Source of the DNA: a virus
DNA: 53,324 nucleotides
Virus record (IMG/VR): IMGVR_UViG_3300035670_000280
Coordinates: 1-53,324 of that record
Strand: one strand, 5' to 3'
Part shown: positions 45,276 through 53,324 of the stretch, piece by piece
How the letters are laid out: each line of letters starts with the position of its first letter
Numbering within the stretch: the first letter of the stretch is position 1
The notes under the pieces: model-generated
Database searches by the model: none
What the model was told of the DNA's origin: nothing
Seen by the model: only the letters and a program-made list of their open reading frames with translations
Program-made: the position numbers and the translations under genes

Positions 45276-48200
45276 TCAGGTGCCGTAGCAGAAGGCGCCA
45301 GGCTGCTTGACGGCGAAATCAACGTCCTGGAGGGCGATGATGCGCACCGTGCCAGCGGTGGAGCCGGCGTAGGGATCTACGGTAAGATCGAGGCCGGACC
45401 ACATGCCCACGATGAACTGGCTGAAGTCTCCGAACAGGGCGTCGTTGCTCTGCAGCTGGTTGCTCACGATCACGGGGTAGCCGTTGATCTGGTCGTCGGC
45501 GTAGACGAACTGAGCAGTCGAGGTGGTGGATTTCTCAGTGCTCTTCAGAGCGCCACGGGCGGCGGCGTTGATGATGTAGCGCAGGGCGCCTGCATCAGCG
45601 TTAGCGCTCGCCACATCGGTCTCCATGCCGATGTACTCGGCAAAAGTACCGTAGGTGGTGATGGTCTGGCTGCCGATGCCGGTGGTGTTCACCAGGCCCA
45701 GGGGCTGATTGGTGCTGCCGGTGCCGTAGATGGCTGCGCGGTCCAGTTCCAGGGCGATGACCTTGGCGAGGTCAGAGCGGATCATCGACTCCACGTCAAT
45801 GCTGGACTGGAGCAGCAGACGGCGGCTGTAGTCCACGAAGGCGCCCACGGTCTTAGGCGTCATGTTCACCTGGTCGATAGCCTGCTGGCTCTCGGTGGGC
45901 GAACCGGACTCACCGACCCAATAGGCGGTGGCGGCAGAGGTTTGGCGGGGGATGCTGACGTTGCCCTGGAGGCCACTCAGCATGGTCACGCCGGCCTGCA
46001 TCATCGCCATGCGATTGCGCAGCAGGTCGATGAAGCTGCCGCTCAGCAGATCGGTGGAGACGAGGTTGCCACCGGCGGTGGAGGTGCCCACCACGAGGTC
46101 GCGGCGCAGCACTTCGTTCGGGATGACGATACCGTTGGAGGAGCGCTCGTACTTGGCAGCGGCGGCCTTACCAACTTCGATCTCGAAAGCAGCGGCTTCG
46201 CGGGCAGCGCGGTCGCCAGGGTTGACGAGGTAGTTAAGGGCGCGGACGAAGGAGAAGCTACGGGTCTCCTTGTCGGTCAGACCGAGGGAGGTGGAGTTGT
46301 CGTCGTGGATGCGGCCTTGGATTTCCACGCGGGTACGTCCCAGTTGAGTCAGCACGGCTTCACGAGCTTGGTCGATGGTGGCGTCGTCGTTGATCAGGCG
46401 CTCAGCCAGATCAGCACCGACTTGGTGTTGGTCGCACATGGCGCGGATGGTCGCAACCCGCTCACGCTCGGACTGCCGAGCGGCGGCTTCGACCTCCTGA
46501 ACATTGATGGTTTGTTCCATGGATGGAGGAGTTTGGGTGGAGTCAGGTCCGCGCTCGGCGGTCTGCTTAGTTCCAAGTGTAGGGGTCGATGCTTGGATTG
46601 TCTTTTCTGTTGTAAGTGGTTGGGGATCTGGATTGGTTTCTTGATGTGAACGTCCTAGGCCCACGGTTTGGTCGGCAGGGACGCTCACGGAGGAGACCTC
46701 CAGAACGTTCCATTTGACGACTTGCATATCGCCATTTTGTGCTTCACGCACGTCGTTAATTTCGTAAGCAAAGGATACGTTGCGGACGATACCGGCTTCG
46801 ATGTCTTGACGGCGCTTGTATTCTTCGGTCCCTTTTTCGGTGGTATTTGGGCTCCATTTTGTTTTGACGTAGAGGCGGCGGTCGCTGCCGAGCCAAGCTT
46901 TCTCTGCTACACCGAGTACGACATCACGGTTGTGGTTCCAGAGCCAGGGGCCGCCATCGTTCATGCGGGCTAGATCCATTGCGCCGTCGTCGTGCATCAG
47001 CACTTCACGGCCCCACCAGCGTTCGACCGGAGCCTCAGAGCTGAAGCTGAAGGTGAGGCCGGCGTCGGTGGACTCTTCTACGCGGAGGCCCTGCGGTGCT
47101 TCGCGCCTAAGCACCTCTTTATTGATGGCTTTGATGTCGAGGCGGTCCTGCATGGCTTTGCCGGTGGCGGGCTCGAAGGAGACGGGCGTGAAGTCGTGAT
47201 CGCTTAGCCACTTCTTGGCTTCGGCGGGAGTGAAGCGGGCGGCGTCGAAGCGGAGAGCCTGGAGTTTGAGGGGGTTGTCGCCTTTGATGCCGTAGATGGA
47301 GTCGATGCCTTGGGCGAAGTCGTTGTTTTTGCGGCGGAAACGGTCGAACTGCGCGGGATCGAGGAGGCGAGCGGCGTGTTCGTTGGGGTAAGGGCGCTGC
47401 TCGGCGGTGCGGTCGTCCTCACTATCGCTGGATGGTGCCTTGAGGGCGTCGATTTTGCGCAGCGTTGAAAACTTATGGCCTACGAGAGTTTCGGTTTCGG
47501 CCCAACCGTCCTGCTTAGGGCGGTAGATGCGGATGAGGGCGGCGGGGTCATCAGAAGAGGCGTCGATGCTGAAATCGCTGCCCGGAACGCCGAGTGTGCC
47601 AGTGCGCATGATGTGTTCAATGCGGCCCCGGGCGGTTCCGCCGCTGGACTGCCATGCAACAAAATCACCTTCACTAAGTTCGCCGGCGGCGGCACGCACG
47701 GAACCAGCAGCGGCACGAACGGCGTCGGGATCAGCCAGGGCACGTCCGTCGGAGGAGGCGGAGGCTTCGGTGCTGAGCAGTTGCTCGGGAATGATCCAGA
47801 ATTTGCAGGCGCCTTCTGGGGCGATGTCACCAGAGACGACTTCACAAGCGCGGGGACCGGCGTAGAAGATGCAGTTGGAGCACTGCATTCCTTCGTTGGC
47901 GAAGGGGCTAGCAGGCATGTAGTGAGCGCCGTGAGCACCGATACCTTGATCAAACTGGCCAAGTTCATCGACGATTTCCTCTAGGGCTTCGTATAGGGCG
48001 ACCTGAGAAGCCGTGAGGTCCGGGGTCAGTTCGCGTGCTTCAGTGGGCCGGGCGCTCATATCTGTAGTGCCTGCTGTGTTGTGGAGTCTATCGGAAGCGT
48101 TTTTAATCGTTTTAGCCTTAGCGGTGGCCCAGGTCTGCCCGGGATCGCCGCCCCAAGCGGCCCAAGCGACGCGACCGGGGGATGGGTAGGCGGGGCTGTC

Positions 48201-48434
48201 GGGTGAGTAGCCTTCGCCTTGCTTGTCTACCTCGTGGCGGGCGAACCAAGCGGACATCGTGATGACGGTCGAGGGGCTCAGCTCGTTACCGCTGAGGATT
48301 TGGGTGGCGCGGCGGGCAGCCACGCTGGTTCCGCCTGCACGGCCCTCGCGCTTCCAAGCACGGTAGCGCTCGGCCTCTTCCCGCATACCTTCGGTAGGCA
48401 TCAGGTCGATTTCGGTGCCGTTGATGTTGGCCAT
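45276..48434 (-). CDS. Prohead protease - major capsid protein fusion
   Basis: 1052 aa with four parts. Residues 1-115: IDLMPTEGMREEAERYRAWK, WAAWGGDPGQTWA, a domain often found near phage proteases. Residues 180-215: four Cys (185, 188, 197, 210) in a metal or Fe-S motif. Residues 250-330: a tudor-like HVA1 domain (EGDFVAWQSSGGTARGRIEH). Residues 450-600: U35-type prohead protease with His501 (WNHNRD) and Ser554 (RNVSFAYE). After a Gln/Thr-rich linker, a helical scaffold (640-710) and HK97-fold capsid (730-1052) follow. The protease should free the capsid and remove the scaffold. An internal ATG at 46520 could give capsid alone. Confidence 0.92.
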   Translation of the reverse strand: MANINGTEIDLMPTEGMREEAERYRAWKREGRAGGTSVAARRATQILSGNELSPSTVITMSAWFARHEVDKQGEGYSPDSPAYPSPGRVAWAAWGGDPGQTWATAKAKTIKNASDRLHNTAGTTDMSARPTEARELTPDLTASQVALYEALEEIVDELGQFDQGIGAHGAHYMPASPFANEGMQCSNCIFYAGPRACEVVSGDIAPEGACKFWIIPEQLLSTEASASSDGRALADPDAVRAAAGSVRAAAGELSEGDFVAWQSSGGTARGRIEHIMRTGTLGVPGSDFSIDASSDDPAALIRIYRPKQDGWAETETLVGHKFSTLRKIDALKAPSSDSEDDRTAEQRPYPNEHAARLLDPAQFDRFRRKNNDFAQGIDSIYGIKGDNPLKLQALRFDAARFTPAEAKKWLSDHDFTPVSFEPATGKAMQDRLDIKAINKEVLRREAPQGLRVEESTDAGLTFSFSSEAPVERWWGREVLMHDDGAMDLARMNDGGPWLWNHNRDVVLGVAEKAWLGSDRRLYVKTKWSPNTTEKGTEEYKRRQDIEAGIVRNVSFAYEINDVREAQNGDMQVVKWNVLEVSSVSVPADQTVGLGRSHQETNPDPQPLTTEKTIQASTPTLGTKQTAERGPDSTQTPPSMEQTINVQEVEAAARQSERERVATIRAMCDQHQVGADLAERLINDDATIDQAREAVLTQLGRTRVEIQGRIHDDNSTSLGLTDKETRSFSFVRALNYLVNPGDRAAREAAAFEIEVGKAAAAKYERSSNGIVIPNEVLRRDLVVGTSTAGGNLVSTDLLSGSFIDLLRNRMAMMQAGVTMLSGLQGNVSIPRQTSAATAYWVGESGSPTESQQAIDQVNMTPKTVGAFVDYSRRLLLQSSIDVESMIRSDLAKVIALELDRAAIYGTGSTNQPLGLVNTTGIGSQTITTYGTFAEYIGMETDVASANADAGALRYIINAAARGALKSTEKSTTSTAQFVYADDQINGYPVIVSNQLQSNDALFGDFSQFIVGMWSGLDLTVDPYAGSTAGTVRIIALQDVDFAVKQPGAFCYGT

Positions 48435-48465
48435 AGGAGGGAGGGGGTAGTGGGGCGGAGGCGCG

Positions 48466-50052
48466 CTACTTAGGGCGCTTGGCGGCAGCGCTTAGGTCGG
48501 TACGGAGCTTGAGGGGCTCATCCTCGCCCTCTAGGTAGAGGGGTTCGATGTCGCGGCTGGGAGTGTTAGTGGAGGCCTCGGCGGACGCGAGGGCACCGCC
48601 GCTTAGGCCGAGCTGCTGTTTGATTTCGTTTTCCTTGCTGATGGTTGTCATGGTGTTCATGAAGTCGTTTCCGGTATACTCCATGATCTGCTCGGCGTGA
48701 GTTTGAAGCTGAAGGGCGCGGCTCATTTCCATGGCCTTCATCTCCTTGGCGGGGTCAACCCAGCTCCAAGCGCGGGCTTGCCAGTGCGGGGAGTTGTAGC
48801 GCTCCGGGCGAGTCCAGATGTCGGAGAACATTGGCATAGGCAGCTCGGTGAGTGCGGCGGCCATGAGCCACTCCTCGAATACACGCTGATGTACTTGTTG
48901 GATTAGTACTGATTGGATGACGCGCCAGTGATCACGATCCTCCAAAATGCTAAGCCTGGAGGAGCTGTAATTTGTGTCCGAAAAATCGCGGCTGAGTGTT
49001 TCGTAGGAGCATCCGTAGCCGGCGGCAAAGCGGCGGGCGAGGGTGCGAACAACGGCTTCGTACTGACCGTCGTCGGGTCCGAAGTCAGGGGGGATTGCAG
49101 TTTCGCCGGGGAGGAGGAAGTTGTAGCTGCCGGGTTCGGTGTTCCAGAGGCGCTTGCTATCTTCGAGGGCCGGGGTGCCGTCGGGATTTGTGCTGCCGAA
49201 CGTTTCGGGCTCGGGTGTTTGGATCCAGCCCAGGCTGTTGGCTTGGACGCGCTTACGGGTCCAATGAGCCTCTTCGTACTTGCCGAGGTTCCAGGAGGTC
49301 GTGATGACGGGGGCGAACCAAGGTACGCCTCGTGTCTGGCCTACCCGCTCGGGGAGGTAGACGTGGATGAAGTCGGCTGCGTCGATAAACAGGTGCTTAG
49401 CGCCGGCCTCTACAGGGTTGGCAAATTCAACGTCGCCGGGATGCTTACGCAAAATTGCGTAGCGGGTTGGCCTACCCCATTCATTTAGTTCAACGCCCAT
49501 ACGCCAATAATGCTTAGGGCGATCACTTACGCCGGTGTACTCGTCGTCGATCTGATCCGATTCAATTAGTTCGAGACTTAGGGGGACTTTGCTGCGGCCC
49601 ATGGCTTGGCGGACCAAGCGGATGCCGATCTCGCCGGACTCGGGGAGGGCTCCTGTGATGCTGAGTTCGATTCCGTGGAAGCTGAGGCGACCTGTTACGT
49701 CGCAGGAATCAGCACGGCACCAACGGTTCCAGTAGGCGAGGAGGGCAGCGTTGCGGCGCTCGTCCTTTTCGCTGCCGTCAGGGCGCAGCACTTGGGGCTG
49801 CATTTGGATGCCGCGTGCGCCGATGACGTTGATCTGGGTGGTGCGTTTGGCTTGGCGGGCGTAGGGGTTGTCACGGACCAGTGCGCGGCTGCGGTTGCGC
49901 AGCGTTTTGAGGCTGCCACGGATCTCGGCGTCGGCGCTATTACCGGAGGCCAGGAAGTCGGCAGTAAAGCGGTTCCAGCGGGCGGCGTCGTAGGCGCGGC
50001 GTCCGTGGCGGACGGCTTGAAATTGGTTGCGGATCCAGGTGCGGAGGCCCAT
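48466..50052 (-). CDS. Portal protein, lambda family
   Basis: 528 aa. RRAYDAARWNRFTADFLASG, LRNRSRALVRDNPYARQAKR, NVIGARGIQMQPQVL and the LIESDQIDD block are landmarks of lambda gpB-type portals, with ETLSRDFSDTNYSSSRLSIL near residue 365 as the most conserved part. It forms the dodecameric DNA gate at one vertex and nucleates the head. It stands 31 bp upstream of the protease-capsid gene and 6 bp after the head-tail gene. Confidence 0.95.
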   Translation of the reverse strand: MGLRTWIRNQFQAVRHGRRAYDAARWNRFTADFLASGNSADAEIRGSLKTLRNRSRALVRDNPYARQAKRTTQINVIGARGIQMQPQVLRPDGSEKDERRNAALLAYWNRWCRADSCDVTGRLSFHGIELSITGALPESGEIGIRLVRQAMGRSKVPLSLELIESDQIDDEYTGVSDRPKHYWRMGVELNEWGRPTRYAILRKHPGDVEFANPVEAGAKHLFIDAADFIHVYLPERVGQTRGVPWFAPVITTSWNLGKYEEAHWTRKRVQANSLGWIQTPEPETFGSTNPDGTPALEDSKRLWNTEPGSYNFLLPGETAIPPDFGPDDGQYEAVVRTLARRFAAGYGCSYETLSRDFSDTNYSSSRLSILEDRDHWRVIQSVLIQQVHQRVFEEWLMAAALTELPMPMFSDIWTRPERYNSPHWQARAWSWVDPAKEMKAMEMSRALQLQTHAEQIMEYTGNDFMNTMTTISKENEIKQQLGLSGGALASAEASTNTPSRDIEPLYLEGEDEPLKLRTDLSAAAKRPK

Positions 50053-50058
50053 GGCGGC

Positions 50059-50607
50059 TTAGGTGAAGCGAACGTAGAGGGAGCGGCCGTCGCCTTTGCC
50101 ATTGACGACGTTCTCAGCGAGCTGTTCGCGGGCCACGTCGGCCTTGAGGCGATCACGCCAGGCGATCAGCTGAGCGAGGTCGGCCCTCTTCACCATCCGA
50201 CCACCGGTAGCAGTCCCGATCCTGTATTCCTGTGCCCCTCCGACGAGGGCCCGGATCGCCGCTTCAACTGCTTCTAAGTCCTTTTGGGCTTGGCTACGCA
50301 GATCGAGGGCAGTGGGGGAGCCGGCATAGGACAGCGAGGTGGAGACGGTGAATTCGCCGGTGCGCTCTGTCTTAGGGGCGCCTGCTGTGGTACTTACTGC
50401 TTGGTAGAACCACGCGCCTGTGCTAAATCCTGCTGTAGTTGCTGCAGGTAATGTAAAAGTCCAAATGCCGTTGCTTAGGGTGCCGGACACTGTGGCTCCG
50501 GATGCAGCGTTAGTGCGAAAATAATAGGTATAGGAAGCGGCTGTAGGGGCGAGCGTATCTGTCCAGGTTACAGCATCTCCTGTGTATATTTCTTGTGGAA
50601 ATGCCAT
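50059..50607 (-). CDS. Ig-like domain plus gpW-like head-tail protein
   Basis: 182 aa from ATG at 50607; a GTG at 50616 is possible. The N-terminal 95 residues (AFPQEIYTGDAVTWTDTLAP, YTYYFRTNAASGATVSGTLS) are an immunoglobulin-like beta domain. The C-terminal 80 (LEAVEAAIRALVGGAQEYRI, GRMVKRADLAQLIAWRDRLK) resemble gpW-type connectors, small helical proteins with a beta hairpin that close the portal. The fusion sits exactly where W lies in lambda, between terminase and portal. Confidence 0.65.
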   Translation of the reverse strand: MAFPQEIYTGDAVTWTDTLAPTAASYTYYFRTNAASGATVSGTLSNGIWTFTLPAATTAGFSTGAWFYQAVSTTAGAPKTERTGEFTVSTSLSYAGSPTALDLRSQAQKDLEAVEAAIRALVGGAQEYRIGTATGGRMVKRADLAQLIAWRDRLKADVAREQLAENVVNGKGDGRSLYVRFT

Positions 50608-50691
50608 TTCCGGCACGCATTTCGCCTAAGTCTAGATGGTTTGGGGTGCGTTGTTTTTGTAAGTCGCGGGGCGGCTAGGCGGCGCCGCAGC

Positions 50692-52560
50692 TTAGCGGCC
50701 TAGGACGTTGAAGGCGGCGGCGGTGCGTGGCGTGGGGGGTGGAGTGTCGTCGGAGCTGGGGCGGAGTTTGCGCTCTAGCTGGTCCCAGATGGTGCGGCGG
50801 TCGTAGAGCTGGTAGAGGCGGTGCAGGGAGGCGTAGGCGTACACGAGTTCGTCGAGGGCCTCGTTGGGCTGGCTGCTCTTTTTTACCCAGACACGTTGGG
50901 GGTAACCGTTTTTGTAGCGCATTACCTGCTTTTCGGCGGTGAGTTCCTCGAAGTAGTCGAGGGGGGTTTTGGCGTGGAAGTGGAGGTAGCCGGGACCGGG
51001 ATCGTTGTGCTTTAGACGGCCGAACAGCAGCGATTTGATGGCGTCGGAGCCTACGGGGAACACTTGGGCGCCTTTGCGTAAGGTTTGGCCTTTGTGGTTG
51101 AGGTCTACCTTGCTGGCCTTGCCGATCGGCGGCTTCCCCTTAGTGGACATGCCTTTGATGGCGATGACGCCCTGGGCGGCACGGTCGCGGGCGTAGGCGT
51201 AGACCGTGGCGGTGTGGTGGCCGCCAGAGTCGATTGCGCACACACTTACACGTAAGTCGATGCCGTCTTCACTCAAGAACGGTCGGCTTAGCACTTCGTC
51301 GAGTTGTTTCCATACGTCGGGGCGGGAGGGGTCGCCGTAGAGCTTGCTGCGGTCGATGAGCCACGCCTCCTCTTCGCGTCCCCATGCCCACACGCTGAGG
51401 CTTAGGCGGTCGTCCTGGCAGTCGCAGCCGATAGTGAGCGCCAGGGCGGACGAGGGGATGATGAGAGGTTCGTAGGTTTCCTTGGCGGCGCGTTCCAGCA
51501 AGGAGGTGGCGCCAACCTTGGAAGCGTATTCGTCTTCCCAAACCTCGCCTAGGACGGTATTTACGAAGGTTTTTAGTTGCTCGGCGTCGTTCTTGGATTC
51601 TAAGAATTCTTCAACTAAATTTGACCAGGTGGCATTTGGCGAGTAAGAATAGGCGGCCCATATATGGAAACTTACGTGCTTGCCGTTGCCGGGAACTGTG
51701 GGGCGCCATTCGCCGCGTTCTACCATCCAACGCTTCTTAGAGTGGGGGATGAGTTCGTTGCAGGATTCGCATTTGTAGGCGGCGGTGGAGGGGTCGTTGT
51801 CGCTCCAGGTCATCTGTGACCAGCGCAGGTACTGCATGTGATTGCAGTGGGGGCAGGGCACGAAGTAGCGGCGTTGATCTCCTTGAGCGAAGAGGCGCTC
51901 GATGCGGCTGAAGTCTTTGATTGTGGGGGTGGAGCCGGCGACGATTTTGCGGTTCCAGTAATACTCGGTTCGGCGGATGCCGAGTTTGATTTGGTCGCCT
52001 TCGGTACCGGCTGATGGGGGATAGCCGTCCGTTTCGTCGAAGAGGACGACGCGGCGGCTAACACGGCGGAAGCCTCGTGGGGAGTTGGCGCCGACAAGGC
52101 TTAGTGTTCCCCCAGGAAATTGCTTCTGAAGGATCGTGTTGGCGCCATCCTTGGCTTTGGCGTCACTGACGAGACCGGCTAGGCATGGGGTATCGCGCAG
52201 CATTGGCGCAATCTCTTCCTTGGAATAGCCCTGCGCATCTTCAATGGTGGGCTGTACAAGCATTAATGGGCAAGGATCCTGGTGTATGTGGTAAGCAATT
52301 ACGTGGTTTAGAATTTTGCTGTAGCCCACACGGGCTGACTTCATTAGCGATATTTGTTCAATTAGCGGATCACTGATGGCATCCATGATGCCTTTCTGGT
52401 AGGGGAGGGTATGCCAGCGCCCGCCCTCGGCACTACTTTCGGAGCTGAGGTAGGCGTAGGTATCTGCCCATTCGCTGAGTGTTAGGCGGCGTGGAGGTTT
52501 GAAGGCGCTGTAGGCAGCGCGCTCTAGGCGGGTGAGGGTGGGCAGAGGGGCAGACTGCAT
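50692..52560 (-). CDS. Terminase large subunit (gpA family)
   Basis: 622 aa. ATPase: the P-loop region SLMKSARVGYSKIL (71-84) and Walker B VVLFDETDGYP (171-181). A zinc knuckle CPHCNHMQYL and CESCNELIPH lies near 237-270. Nuclease: IGCDCQDDRLSLSVWAWG and CAIDSGGHHTATVYAYARD supply the acidic metal site. It packages DNA into proheads and cuts it; gpA-type enzymes make cohesive ends, so cos packaging is likely. It follows the small subunit by 23 bp. Confidence 0.96.
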   Translation of the reverse strand: MQSAPLPTLTRLERAAYSAFKPPRRLTLSEWADTYAYLSSESSAEGGRWHTLPYQKGIMDAISDPLIEQISLMKSARVGYSKILNHVIAYHIHQDPCPLMLVQPTIEDAQGYSKEEIAPMLRDTPCLAGLVSDAKAKDGANTILQKQFPGGTLSLVGANSPRGFRRVSRRVVLFDETDGYPPSAGTEGDQIKLGIRRTEYYWNRKIVAGSTPTIKDFSRIERLFAQGDQRRYFVPCPHCNHMQYLRWSQMTWSDNDPSTAAYKCESCNELIPHSKKRWMVERGEWRPTVPGNGKHVSFHIWAAYSYSPNATWSNLVEEFLESKNDAEQLKTFVNTVLGEVWEDEYASKVGATSLLERAAKETYEPLIIPSSALALTIGCDCQDDRLSLSVWAWGREEEAWLIDRSKLYGDPSRPDVWKQLDEVLSRPFLSEDGIDLRVSVCAIDSGGHHTATVYAYARDRAAQGVIAIKGMSTKGKPPIGKASKVDLNHKGQTLRKGAQVFPVGSDAIKSLLFGRLKHNDPGPGYLHFHAKTPLDYFEELTAEKQVMRYKNGYPQRVWVKKSSQPNEALDELVYAYASLHRLYQLYDRRTIWDQLERKLRPSSDDTPPPTPRTAAAFNVLGR

Positions 52561-52583
52561 TGTTTAGTGGCTTACGTGGTGGC

Positions 52584-53168
52584 TTAGTCGGTGGCAGTAG
52601 TGGATAAGTCTTCTAAGGTTTCTCTTACGATGTCGTCTAAGACTGTGATTGCGTCTGTGTCTAGGTCTGGGATGCGCTGCTTGGCTTTGGTTGGGATGCC
52701 CAAAATCTTAGTGCGAGCTAAAGTAATAATTTCTACCCATTTTGATTCAATATCCTCGGCTTTTACAAGAATTTGCTCTTTTTGTTTGCGATCTAGCTCT
52801 AATAGCTCTGCTTTTAGGTGTTCTGTACGGGCTCGGGATTCCTCGTAGTCGGGGATGTGTTCGGCGGTGCGGGCGAGGTCAGAGGAGGCAGAAGAGGGGG
52901 GCTGCGCCTCGGCGCGGCGTTGCGTGGGGGTTAGCTCGCCGGGGCGAAGGGGAGTGCGTTCCACAGTTCCTGCAGGGGGTTTGGGGCCTCGACCGATGCG
53001 TTTTTGGGTGTTGCGCTGCCACTCCTCGCGCATGGTGGAGGAGTTGATGAGTTCTCGGCCGTCTCCTGTGCGTACTACAGATAGACGGTTTGTACGAATT
53101 GCTGCGTAGACCGCTTCCTTAGTAACGCCTAGGGCTCGTGCAGCGTCTGCTTTTGAGATCAATGCCAT
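52584..53168 (-). CDS. Terminase small subunit (Nu1-like)
   Basis: 194 aa. The N terminus is a helix-turn-helix (KADAARALGVTKEAVYAAIR, winged turn RLSVVRTGDGRELIN), a flexible Pro-rich linker follows, and the C-terminal coiled coil (YEESRARTEHLKAELLELDR, KQKEQILVKAEDI) would bind gpA. It recognises the packaging site on phage DNA. It is the first gene of the late minus-strand operon. Confidence 0.85.
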   Translation of the reverse strand: MALISKADAARALGVTKEAVYAAIRTNRLSVVRTGDGRELINSSTMREEWQRNTQKRIGRGPKPPAGTVERTPLRPGELTPTQRRAEAQPPSSASSDLARTAEHIPDYEESRARTEHLKAELLELDRKQKEQILVKAEDIESKWVEIITLARTKILGIPTKAKQRIPDLDTDAITVLDDIVRETLEDLSTTATD

Positions 53169-53324
53169 GTTTCTAAGTGTAGCGTTACTTGTAGGGCGGT
53201 GTGTGTTTTTCGTGGTATGATGGCCGGTTTTTCGTTTTTACGGGTAAGGGTAGGTCTGTTTTTACAAATAGCAAAACAACTTTTTACAGCTGTGCCTAGG
53301 AATAATTTGCGCTCCGAAACCCCT
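53169..53324 (-). promoter_or_regulatory. Leader of the late (terminase) operon, possible cos-proximal DNA
   Basis: 156 bp before the terminase small gene. Read on the minus strand, GTAAAAA words lie at three places (GCTGTAAAAAG, TTGTAAAAACAG, CCGTAAAAACG) about 20-30 bp apart, followed by GAAAAAC twice. Such spaced A-tracts would bend DNA and could be terminase or promoter sites. TACACT 7 bases before the ATG could be a -10 box for a leaderless transcript. No cohesive end can be assigned. Confidence 0.4.

Noticed and set aside
1-53324. Terminal direct repeats showing a circular or permuted contig
   Set aside because: The first ~100 bases (25-bp array) and the last ~100 bases share no visible overlap; whether the window is a full genome stays open.
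1-53324. Temperate lifestyle genes (integrase, excisionase, CI-like repressor) and tRNA genes
   Set aside because: None found by reading the frames; the RHH protein alone does not indicate lysogeny. A tRNA search tool would be needed to exclude a divergent tRNA in the gaps.

Overview
The window looks like most or all of the genome of a tailed dsDNA phage with a lambda-type virion (siphovirus morphology is inferred from the long tape-measure gene and the lambda-like tail set). The likely host is a picocyanobacterium of the Synechococcus/Cyanobium group. This rests on recall of families, not on a search: the small coupled proteins at 14.0-18.0 kb, the proteins at 24.7-25.8 kb and the primary-type sigma factor resemble proteins I associate with cyanophages and marine or freshwater Synechococcus. 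I see no integrase, CI-like repressor, tRNA, rRNA or CRISPR array, and the two window ends do not repeat each other.

Layout. (1) 1-7.1 kb, minus strand: small unknown genes broken up by tandem repeats, a reduced NAD+-dependent DNA ligase, a displaced lambda gpZ-like tail protein, a RecB/Cas4-type nuclease and an ssDNA-binding protein. (2) 7.13-7.97 kb: non-coding, with nine exact ACCCGTGA/TCACGGGT octamers, two 18-bp palindromes and a 24-bp tandem array; this is the best replication-origin candidate. (3) 7.97-10.5 kb, minus: primase plus DUF3987-type helicase. (4) 10.58-21.15 kb, plus: ribbon-helix-helix regulator, family A DNA polymerase, small genes, a block of about a dozen tightly overlapping small genes (14.05-18.0 kb), ThyX, a zinc-ribbon protein, a sigma-70 factor and a dNMP kinase. 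(5) 21.15-25.8 kb, mostly minus: HNH protein, metallophosphoesterase, two-domain endolysin, holin-like membrane proteins and tail-fibre accessory proteins. (6) 25.8-53.2 kb, minus: the virion module. Read on the minus strand it runs terminase small and large, head-tail protein, portal, protease-capsid fusion, decoration and head-tail proteins, tail terminator, tail tube, G/GT chaperones, tape measure, M, L, K, I, J and a tail fibre, i.e. close to lambda order.

How the genes work together. The RHH protein sits between the divergent replication (minus) and polymerase (plus) arms and is placed to control that switch. The phage sigma factor could then redirect host RNA polymerase, perhaps to the late minus-strand operon. 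ThyX and dNMP kinase supply dTTP and dNTPs for a polymerase with proofreading. Primase-helicase, SSB, nuclease and ligase complete the replication and recombination set.

Most striking features: a complete-looking minimal Hint (intein-like) domain inside the glycine-rich N terminus of tail-tip protein J; a GGGAAAC slippery heptamer that joins the tail chaperones G and T; a ligase reduced to its adenylation core; a four-part protease-capsid fusion; several genes too short or with GTG starts that are easily missed (58-aa RHH protein, 23-aa membrane peptide, 46-aa basic protein, others); and strong compositional mosaicism, with CTAG common in the left arm and rare in the 14-18 kb block.
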